DNA from: Pseudomonas baltica
GTDB taxonomy: Bacteria; Pseudomonadota; Gammaproteobacteria; Pseudomonadales; Pseudomonadaceae
Assembly (NCBI RefSeq): GCF_014235765.1
Contig: NZ_JACMYH010000011.1
Location: 1 to 57,316 of the forward strand
Reading direction: 5' to 3'
Length of the DNA stretch: 57,316 nucleotides
The position numbers and the translations under genes were made by a program. Shown here in pieces: positions 49,971 through 57,316 of the stretch (position 1 is the stretch's first letter; every line of letters starts with the position of its first letter). Below the pieces are notes generated by a model. The model searched no databases. It had not been told where the DNA came from and worked only from the letters and a program-made list of their open reading frames with translations.

Positions 49971-52900
49971 GGTGCACTTTCCTCGAACAGATCGGCCTGG
50001 ACATCACGGCGTCCGCCTTTGAACAGCGCATCGAGTTCCTCGATGAGCTCACGGGGTGGCCGGGTGAAGTACATGCCCTGGCTGGGCGCCCCAATGCCGC
50101 GCAGAAACACGAACGCCGCACCGCCCACGTGTTCGTCGTAGTCGTACCCTGGCAGCCGCGCCTTCAACTGGCGGTGCAAGGCGAGCAGGTACAGCACGTA
50201 TTGCAGGTCGTAGCGGTTGGCCAGGATGCATTCGGTCATCGCAGCGTGGGTATAGGCGGCATCATCCGGACCCAGCCAATTGGATTTGTAGTCGGCAACG
50301 TAATACTGCCCCTGATGCTCGAAACACAAGTCGATGAAGCCCTTGAACATGCCGTTGAGCATGGCGCCTTCGGCTGGCATTCGAAGCACGCCGGGATGCG
50401 TGTACTGGCGCACCAGGGTATCGAGCTGGCTTACATCGACCTTGTGGCTGGCGAACCAGAACTCCATCTCGATCTGGTATTGGTATTGGTCGAGATCGGC
50501 CATGCGTACCGGGGCTCGTTCGGACCCAAGCTGCAATGGCTCGTCGATGAAGCGCCGCAACCAGTCGTCCAGGGTAGGGATCCAGCCGCTCCAGCCGCGT
50601 CGACTGCAACGCCGCGCGACGTTATCGGCCAAACGTTCCGGGGCCGCGGCAACGCTGGCGAAACCTTCGCGCCCTGCCCATTCCAGCAAGCCGTGCAGAA
50701 AAGTGCCCGGCCCGGGGCCACGGGGAAAACGGTGAATGTCGCCACTGGTGGCCGGCACCTCGCGCGGCACCTGCGCGTCCAGGCGCTCATCGTCCATCAG
50801 TTTCTGCTCGAGAGCGCTGTCGGGCGCCTGGTCATCATCCGCGCCCAACGTGTCGCTGATGCGCAACGCGCTGTAGGACGCTATCCACCAGTTCTCCCGC
50901 GCACTGCGCTTTGGCAGGCGCACCTTGAGCAGCGCGGCGTCGCTGCGCAAGGGTACGTAACGGCTATCGTCCACCTCTGGCACTGGCACACTCACGATGT
51001 CTGCGCACCCTGCACTCGACGCTTGCAGCCAACTCGCAAGCTGGCCTGCATCGGCAAGCGGCTGCCCGCCGCCAAGCAGGTACCCGATGGCCGAACGATG
51101 GAACACCGACTCCTTGGTCGTACCGCGCTTGAGCTCGGCGATGCCGAGCCAGCAGCCGTGCTGAGCCCGGGTCAGGGCCACGTAAAGCAAGCGCAGGTCC
51201 TCGGCCAAACGTTCGTCGTCGGCCAAGGCCACCTGTTCGGATGTAGGGTTGAGCGTCAATTGCACGCGGTGAGCCGCGTCGTGGTAAACCAACGGCAATC
51301 GCTTGCCGTCGACCGGTTTGCAACTGCAGATGAAAGGCAGGAAGACCAGTGCGTACTCGAGCCCCTTGGACTTGTGGATAGTCACCACCTTGACCAACTG
51401 CTCGTCGCTTTCCAGACGCAGGATATGCTCCTCCGCTGCGCTGCCGGAAAGTGCCAGCTGTTCGCTCAGATGACGGATCAGCGCCTGCTCGCCGTCCAGC
51501 TCGCTGGACGCCTGCTGCAACAGTTCGCACAGGTGCAGCAGGTTGGTCAGGATACGCTCGCCATCGTCACGGCCGATCAGCGCCAATGGCAGGTCGAAAT
51601 CGTGCAGCAGGCGGCGCAGCATTGGCAGCACGCCCTGGGTGCGCCAGATGTTTCGATAGCCACGGAACTGCATGACCCGCGCTTCCCATTCCAGCTCGCT
51701 CAGGTTCAATTGCTCCAACTCGTGCAAAGACCGGTTCAGTGTGACGCTCGCCAAGGCAGCGCGCAGTTGCCGCTCCGAGTCAGGCTCGGCGCACGCCTTC
51801 AGCCAGGCGAGCAAGTCATGGGCTTCCTGAGCGGCAAATACCGAGTCCTTGTCCGACAGGTACACACTGCGGACCCCCCGGTCGGTCAACTCTGCACGCA
51901 CGGCCTGGGCCTCTTTGCCATCGCGCACAAGAATGGCGATATCCGCCGGCAGAATACCGCTGACCCTGCGCTGTTCCACCTGAAAGCCTGCGTGCCCGGC
52001 TTGCCCCGCATTCAACAGGCGCACGACTTCCGCCGCGCAGGCACTGGCCAGCGCCTTGCGATACGCGACGCCGGAAATGGGCTGGTCGCTGGGCAGATGC
52101 CAGAGCGTCAAGGCCGGTACGGCCTGCCCGTCCACGATCAAGGACTCCTTGCGCCCCTGGGCCCGCACATCCAGAAATGGCACAGGGTTGTCATCGCCTT
52201 GGCGGAACAGGAATGCACCTCGCCCCTGCGCACGCTGCTCGGCCTGCATGAACATATGGTTGACCGCGCCGACCATGGCCTGGGTAGAGCGGAAGTTGGT
52301 ACCCAACGTATGCAGCCTGCCCTCGGTCGCCCGACGCGCCTGCAGATAGGTATGGATATCGGCACCCCGAAAGGCGTAGATCGCCTGCTTGGGGTCACCG
52401 ATCAGGAACAGGCCGGTCTCCTGCTCGTTTCGCTCGATGTGGTAGATGCGTTCGAAGATGCGGTACTGAACCGGATCGGTATCCTGAAACTCATCGATCA
52501 GGGCCACGGGAAACTGTTCACGAACCAGCTCGGCCAACTGTTCACCACCAGCGCTCTGCAAGGCCCGGTCCAGCCGCACCAGCATGTCGTCGAAGCCCAT
52601 CTCGGCACGCCGGCGCTTTTCTTCCTCGAAGCGCGCGCCGATCCACTGCGCTGCATGCCTCAGAACCGCGCTCTCAGGCGTCGGCAAAGCCGCCAGTGCC
52701 GCAGGCAGCTCGACCATCGCGTGCAAGCCGGCGTGCTCCGGCGCATCGCCTTTCCAGGCTTCGGCCATGCCGTCGGGGGTCAAGCGGGTAAAACCGGTAC
52801 CGATATCCAGGTCGTGTTGGTTTGGATCCGTAGCCCAGGCGGTGATCTTTTCAAACCAGGGTTCGAAGTAGCGTGCCTGCATCTTGCGGCCATCGACTGC

Positions 52901-53668
52901 CTTGGCCGCCACCGCCTGCAGGCAGATTTCACGCAACTGGGTGGCCCACTGCGGCCAAGGTTCCTTGAGTTCGACCAAGGCTCGCTCACGCTCGGCCAGG
53001 CAGCGTTCGATCAGCTCGCCGGGCTCATCGCCCGAGACATCTCCCTGCACGTGTGCGAACAACCCCCGCACCCGGCCAAGCAATGCCGCAGGCCCGCCAA
53101 GATGAGCGCGTACCCAATCCAGCGCAGCGCCATGCATCGGGTAATAGAACCGCCGCCAATAGTCACGCACAACCTCGCCCAGCAATTCGCTGTGATCGGT
53201 TTCCAGACTCTGGGTGAACAGGCTGCCGCTGTCGAACGCGTGTTCGCGCAGCATGCGCTGGCACCAACTGTGAATCGTGGAAACGGCAGCCTCGTCCATC
53301 CACTGGGCAGCGATATCCAGTCGGCTGGCACAGGCCGGCCACTGGCCAAGTTCGAATTCGTCGCGCAACTGCTCGACGAGCGCATCCGGTGCCGTTATCT
53401 CGTTTCGGAAAAACCGCGCGGCTTCGGCCAGACGGATCCGAATGCGCTCGCGCAGCTCCTTGGTTGCGGCATCGGTGAAGGTCACTACCAGGATCTGCGG
53501 GGGCAGCAGTTCGCGTCCGAAGCCGTTGATGTCTCCACCATGGCCAAGTATCAAACGCAGATAGAGTGCGGAAATGGTGAATGTCTTGCCGGTGCCGGCA
53601 CTGGCTTCGATCAATTGGCTGCCACGCAGCGGAAAAGCCAATGCCAGTGGACGTTCGAGCGATGTCAT
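49967..53668 (-). CDS. recB: Exodeoxyribonuclease V beta subunit
   Basis: RecB, 3'-5' helicase and the only nuclease of RecBCD, 1233 residues. Walker A ASAGTGKT at 22-29, UvrD-type motifs (LIDEFQDTDPVQYRIF; VVTIHKSKGLEY), and a C-terminal nuclease domain with Asp1113 (FIDLC), Asp1126 and Lys1128 (ADYKSNW), equivalent to E. coli Asp1067, Asp1080, Lys1082. All catalytic residues present. It overlaps recC and recD by 4 bases each. Confidence 0.97.
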   Translation of the reverse strand: MTSLERPLALAFPLRGSQLIEASAGTGKTFTISALYLRLILGHGGDINGFGRELLPPQILVVTFTDAATKELRERIRIRLAEAARFFRNEITAPDALVEQLRDEFELGQWPACASRLDIAAQWMDEAAVSTIHSWCQRMLREHAFDSGSLFTQSLETDHSELLGEVVRDYWRRFYYPMHGAALDWVRAHLGGPAALLGRVRGLFAHVQGDVSGDEPGELIERCLAERERALVELKEPWPQWATQLREICLQAVAAKAVDGRKMQARYFEPWFEKITAWATDPNQHDLDIGTGFTRLTPDGMAEAWKGDAPEHAGLHAMVELPAALAALPTPESAVLRHAAQWIGARFEEEKRRRAEMGFDDMLVRLDRALQSAGGEQLAELVREQFPVALIDEFQDTDPVQYRIFERIYHIERNEQETGLFLIGDPKQAIYAFRGADIHTYLQARRATEGRLHTLGTNFRSTQAMVGAVNHMFMQAEQRAQGRGAFLFRQGDDNPVPFLDVRAQGRKESLIVDGQAVPALTLWHLPSDQPISGVAYRKALASACAAEVVRLLNAGQAGHAGFQVEQRRVSGILPADIAILVRDGKEAQAVRAELTDRGVRSVYLSDKDSVFAAQEAHDLLAWLKACAEPDSERQLRAALASVTLNRSLHELEQLNLSELEWEARVMQFRGYRNIWRTQGVLPMLRRLLHDFDLPLALIGRDDGERILTNLLHLCELLQQASSELDGEQALIRHLSEQLALSGSAAEEHILRLESDEQLVKVVTIHKSKGLEYALVFLPFICSCKPVDGKRLPLVYHDAAHRVQLTLNPTSEQVALADDERLAEDLRLLYVALTRAQHGCWLGIAELKRGTTKESVFHRSAIGYLLGGGQPLADAGQLASWLQASSAGCADIVSVPVPEVDDSRYVPLRSDAALLKVRLPKRSARENWWIASYSALRISDTLGADDDQAPDSALEQKLMDDERLDAQVPREVPATSGDIHRFPRGPGPGTFLHGLLEWAGREGFASVAAAPERLADNVARRCSRRGWSGWIPTLDDWLRRFIDEPLQLGSERAPVRMADLDQYQYQIEMEFWFASHKVDVSQLDTLVRQYTHPGVLRMPAEGAMLNGMFKGFIDLCFEHQGQYYVADYKSNWLGPDDAAYTHAAMTECILANRYDLQYVLYLLALHRQLKARLPGYDYDEHVGGAAFVFLRGIGAPSQGMYFTRPPRELIEELDALFKGGRRDVQADLFEESAP

Positions 53669-56600
53669 GAGCGAGCCTCCCTGTCATCGACCGATCTCCA
53701 GGGCGCCTCCAGCATGGGCTGGTACAAGGCTTGCGCCCAGCCTTCGAATTCTTCCCCGTCCATCAAGGCATCGAAATCAGTGAACTGGCGCATCAGTGCC
53801 ATCGCCTCCCGACGCTCGCCATTACTCGTCACGCCATCGCCCTCGTACGCTTTGCGTGCTGCCACCAAAGCCTTTTCCTCATCGGTGTGCGAAAGCCAGG
53901 CCACGGCCGTTTTCACGGCTACCGGCAGGGGCCGGGTCATGCCCGCTTGCCAGGCCAGCAGCAGATCGCTCAGGGCGTTCCGAGCCTGGTCCAGGGGCAG
54001 TGGCTCGAGCAGCAGGGTATCGTCACTGGCAACTACCGCAGTGGTCAGCGGCAATCCAACGGCGCAGGATGCCAGGTGCAACACCCACGGGCGTACCAGC
54101 CGATGCCATTTGCGCGAGCGCACGCCGCCAATGGCGTTGGCAATCGTTGAAACGCTGAGGTAGCTGCCGTCTTCACGCTGGTAGACACCCGCCAGCCATC
54201 CCTCCAGTACGACGCCCTGGGCCTGGAAAGTGATCGGCAGGGCACTGTCCAGTCGCGACGGCCACATGACGAGCAACTGACGGTAGCGCTCGAGCAGATC
54301 GGGCAGTGGCTCGATCAACTCCTCGCGCAACCGAGTGCCGAATTCGGCCATGGGCAACAGGCCGCTGCCCTGCAACTTGCGCGCATGGGTTTCCAGCGTC
54401 TCGGCAATGGCGCCGGCACTGGCCATGCCGGCACCGAGCAGGCTGTCACTGAGCGTGTAACGCTCCAGCGCATCGAGCACGAAGGGCTCGATGTCGGCCA
54501 CAGGCTTTTCCGCCGACTCGAAGAAGACTTTCAGCCGCTGGCTGAAGAAATGCCTGACGGGATTGCGCAGAAAGTCCTGCAACTGAGCCACGCTCAGCGG
54601 CTCATCCTGACGATGAGCCTGCAGAGGCGACTGCGCATGAGGTGCTGCTACTTGCGCATGCAAGTGCTGCCACTCCCTGGCAAAGCTGAAAAGAGCCGGG
54701 TTGCCTTGATGAAAATACCGAGCGCTGAAAGGTTGGAGGGGATGCTCCAGCGTGAGCGCATGCAATAGCTTCTCCCCGCTTGCCGAGTTGTCCAGCGCCT
54801 CATCGCCCGCCAGCCTCCAGCCATTGGCCAAATGATCTCGCAGTTGCCCGACCAGTACCGATGGCGGCCGCTCGCTGTTGTCTCTGATACTGCGTCCAAC
54901 CCAACTGATATACAGCTGTTCGCGGGCCGAGAGCAGTGCTTCCAGTAGCAGATAGCGATCGTCCTCGCGCCGCGAACGGTCACCGGGGCGATAATCGCTG
55001 CCCATCAGGTCGAAATCGAGCGGTGGTTGCGCCCGAGGGTAATCGCCATCATTCATGCCCAACAGGCACACGATCTTGAATGGAATTGCACGCATCGGCA
55101 TCAAGGTGCAGAAGTTGACGGAGCCAGCCAGAAAACGCTGGCTCAAGCGGCCCTGATCCAGCCCCGCGAGCCAGGCTTCACGCACCACCGTCAGCGGCAA
55201 TGCTTCGACCAGTCCCACGGCTTCGCAGGTTTGCAGCCACTCTTCACGCAGCTCTTCGAGCTGGTTGAGCAAGTACTCGTCATGCTCGGTGTCGGCAGTG
55301 AAGAACAACTGCAGCATCTGATGCAGACGCACACCCCACTCGGCCGGGCTGGCCGCGCGATCAAGTTGCTGGCAGGCTACTTCCAGGGCATCCAGCAGCG
55401 CTGCCAGCGGGCCGATAAGCGCTGCGTCCAGGCCGCCGATCTCGTCGTAGGGCTCGATATCACTGCAGCCCACACCGGTTCCGACGGCATAGCCGAGCAA
55501 CATTCGCCGCAGCCCAAAGCGCCAGGTGTTCTGTTCCAGCTCGATCGGCAAGCCCAGGTGCTGGCGGTGCGCCGCGTGAAGGCCCCAGCGAATGCCTGCG
55601 CCTTCGATCCAGCGACGCAAGGTCGGCAGATCACGCTCCTGAATCGCGAACCGACGCCGCAGGGCAGGTACGTCCAGAAGGTCGAGGATCTCGCTCACGG
55701 GGAAGCGGCTGTCCGGCAGCTTGAGCAGGTGCTCGACCGCTATGAGCAGAGGATCTCGCCCGCGCTGCCCCTGGTCGGTCAGCGTAAAGGGAATGAATCG
55801 GCGGTCTTCCCGGTCCAGCTGGCCAAACACTGCGCGAATGTGCGGCGCATAGCTGTCGATATCCGGCACCATCACGATCACGTCACGGGGGCGCAGTCCG
55901 GCATCGGCACTGAACCGTGCCAACAACTGGTCGTGAAGGATTTCCACTTCGCGCTGCGCACCATGCGCGACGTGGAAGCGGATGCTCTTGTCGGTCTTGA
56001 TATCCACGGGTGGCCAGGTGGATTGCGTTTCACCCAGAGGGCGCAGCTCTAGAATGTCGTCCTGCAACTGACCCAGTAGATGCTGTGGCTCGCTTTCGCT
56101 GAAGAGGTCGATGCGACCATCCCGAAACGCCGACTGATAGCTGGCGGGATCATCATAGCTGTCGAGCAGATTGATGTAGTCACGGCCCTGCTTGCCCCAG
56201 GCAGCAAGCAATGGGTGTGCATGCTGATGAAGGCTGTCGGTGTCCAGCACCGCTGGCATGCCCTGCTTGCGAGCCTGACGTTTGTATTGATGACGCAGAA
56301 GGTCTTTGTCCGCCACGATATCTGCCCAGTGGTGCCTGCAGGGATTGTGCACGCACAACAACACCTGGCTGAATCTGCCCAGCGCCGCCAGTGCCTCCAG
56401 ACCCTGTGCAGGCAACGAAGAGATGCCGAACACGATGACCCGCGAAGGTAGCGCTGCCGGCGGCTTGTCGAGCGCCGCCGCAGCTTCCATGAAACGTTGA
56501 TGCACCCCTGCACGGCTTTGCGCCATGCCTTCGGAGCCTACATCCTGCAGCAGTGCCCGCCATAACTCCGCCTGCCAACAATTGCCTGCCGGCAGAGGTC

Positions 56601-57144
56601 TGCTCAGCCCCCTGCCATTGCGCAGCTGATGCTTGCCTTCCGCCCAGTCCTGCAGCCAGTCCGCGCGATAGACCTGGTATTGATCAAACAGGTCTGCCAG
56701 ACGCTCGGACAACTGGTAGCGCTTACGCAGGTCGTTGTCGTCGAGCAGGAAGCGCTGCAGGGGTTCGAAATGGGGCTGGTCAATCAGTTGCGGCAGAAGA
56801 CGCATCAAGCGCCAGGTGAGCGGCGCCTTGTCGAGCAGCGAGGACGACGGGATCTGGTCCTGCCCCAGTACGCTTCGATACAACTGCCACATGAAACTAC
56901 CCGGCAACTGCACGTCTACCGCCGCAGAAATACCTACGCCGCCCTCGTCATCCGGGCCTTCGTCCGCAGCAAGCGCGAGCTTGAGCCACTGGGCGATACC
57001 GTTGCTCTGCACCAGGATGATTTCATTTTCCAGAGGACGCAGTGGGTACAGGCGCATCCAGCTCACGACAAGGCTGCGCAGTTCGTCCAGACGATTGCCG
57101 TGTACGACCATGAAACCGGGGATAAGAGGTGACACAGCCGACAT
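53665..57144 (-). CDS. recC: Exodeoxyribonuclease V gamma subunit
   Basis: RecC, 1159 residues, the subunit that splits the duplex and scans for Chi; it is a helicase-nuclease fold without active sites, as expected. Recognisable by length, operon position and blocks such as FMVVHGNRLDELRSLVVSW at the N-terminus and CLLGMNDGDYPR in the middle. First gene of recC-recB-recD. The 172 bases upstream to the window end show no strong promoter, so transcription may start there weakly or further out. Confidence 0.97.
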   Translation of the reverse strand: MSAVSPLIPGFMVVHGNRLDELRSLVVSWMRLYPLRPLENEIILVQSNGIAQWLKLALAADEGPDDEGGVGISAAVDVQLPGSFMWQLYRSVLGQDQIPSSSLLDKAPLTWRLMRLLPQLIDQPHFEPLQRFLLDDNDLRKRYQLSERLADLFDQYQVYRADWLQDWAEGKHQLRNGRGLSRPLPAGNCWQAELWRALLQDVGSEGMAQSRAGVHQRFMEAAAALDKPPAALPSRVIVFGISSLPAQGLEALAALGRFSQVLLCVHNPCRHHWADIVADKDLLRHQYKRQARKQGMPAVLDTDSLHQHAHPLLAAWGKQGRDYINLLDSYDDPASYQSAFRDGRIDLFSESEPQHLLGQLQDDILELRPLGETQSTWPPVDIKTDKSIRFHVAHGAQREVEILHDQLLARFSADAGLRPRDVIVMVPDIDSYAPHIRAVFGQLDREDRRFIPFTLTDQGQRGRDPLLIAVEHLLKLPDSRFPVSEILDLLDVPALRRRFAIQERDLPTLRRWIEGAGIRWGLHAAHRQHLGLPIELEQNTWRFGLRRMLLGYAVGTGVGCSDIEPYDEIGGLDAALIGPLAALLDALEVACQQLDRAASPAEWGVRLHQMLQLFFTADTEHDEYLLNQLEELREEWLQTCEAVGLVEALPLTVVREAWLAGLDQGRLSQRFLAGSVNFCTLMPMRAIPFKIVCLLGMNDGDYPRAQPPLDFDLMGSDYRPGDRSRREDDRYLLLEALLSAREQLYISWVGRSIRDNSERPPSVLVGQLRDHLANGWRLAGDEALDNSASGEKLLHALTLEHPLQPFSARYFHQGNPALFSFAREWQHLHAQVAAPHAQSPLQAHRQDEPLSVAQLQDFLRNPVRHFFSQRLKVFFESAEKPVADIEPFVLDALERYTLSDSLLGAGMASAGAIAETLETHARKLQGSGLLPMAEFGTRLREELIEPLPDLLERYRQLLVMWPSRLDSALPITFQAQGVVLEGWLAGVYQREDGSYLSVSTIANAIGGVRSRKWHRLVRPWVLHLASCAVGLPLTTAVVASDDTLLLEPLPLDQARNALSDLLLAWQAGMTRPLPVAVKTAVAWLSHTDEEKALVAARKAYEGDGVTSNGERREAMALMRQFTDFDALMDGEEFEGWAQALYQPMLEAPWRSVDDREARS

Positions 57145-57316
57145 GGGCGAAGTCCTTGAGGTGAGCGTGAATCAAGGCTCAACCTTATCAGATGTGGCTT
57201 TGCGAGTTGAGCCAGCCGGATCTGCCCCGCCTGTAAGAGACAGCTGAATGTTGAATTGATAAGTAGGAGGGGTCTTACAAAAAATGCCGTACAAAAGACA
57301 AAACCCCTACCTGCTC

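Noticed and set aside
49634..54163. Uninterrupted 1509-codon plus-strand frame opposite recD, recB and recC
   Set aside because: It is the antisense of three well-supported genes. Composition is His/Gln/Arg/Val-rich without domains, and long open antisense frames are expected from the codon bias of GC-rich Pseudomonas genes.

Overview
The window looks like a chromosomal segment of a Pseudomonas, probably close to the P. putida group. The evidence is the high GC content, the gene families present (recCBD, a divergent mmsAB/LysR pair, an HBM-type chemoreceptor, PAS hybrid kinases, Cup-type fimbriae), a small family of GC-rich REP palindromes, and a remnant matching the 3' end of a Pseudomonas tmRNA gene. 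No ribosomal RNA gene, complete tRNA gene or CRISPR array was seen.

Bases 1-2880 are the right-hand end of an integrated element. They hold a tyrosine integrase (5' end outside the window), three AT-rich genes of unknown function in one minus-strand operon, and a T-arm/acceptor remnant that looks like an ssrA-type attachment site. Core chromosome resumes at about 2.9 kb: a GAF protein, a soluble hybrid histidine kinase, a small membrane protein, a TonB-dependent siderophore receptor, an unknown membrane protein, and an orphan BrnA antitoxin whose BrnT toxin survives only as its last codons.

From 10.7 to 20.6 kb lies a catabolic island. It has a Ser-type isochorismatase-fold protein, a six-gene minus-strand operon (FAD amine oxidase, Tat-exported solute-binding protein, two permeases, two ATPases), a divergent IclR regulator, and a second paralogous FAD oxidase. 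From 20.7 to 26.7 kb come signalling and chemotaxis genes (GGDEF protein, receiver-CheX protein, HBM chemoreceptor) around an alpha-ketoglutarate semialdehyde dehydrogenase-like gene. From 26.7 to 31.2 kb are a lipoprotein, a LysR regulator, an MdaB-like quinone reductase and a DUF4432 sugar-epimerase-fold protein.

The standout region is 31.2-44.4 kb. A four-gene chaperone-usher fimbrial operon (+) converges on a four-gene regulatory operon (-) in the order hybrid kinase, receiver-EAL phosphodiesterase, hybrid kinase with HPt, RcsB-like regulator. That is the order pvrS-pvrR-rcsC-rcsB known beside cupD on P. aeruginosa island PAPI-1. The same 19-bp sequence (17 of 19 identical, same orientation relative to the downstream gene) lies upstream of both operons and contains a good match to the enterobacterial RcsB box. 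This predicts coordinated control of fimbriae and regulators by the RcsB-like protein.

The window ends with valine catabolism genes (mmsA, mmsB with a divergent LysR) and the recombination operon recC-recB-recD.
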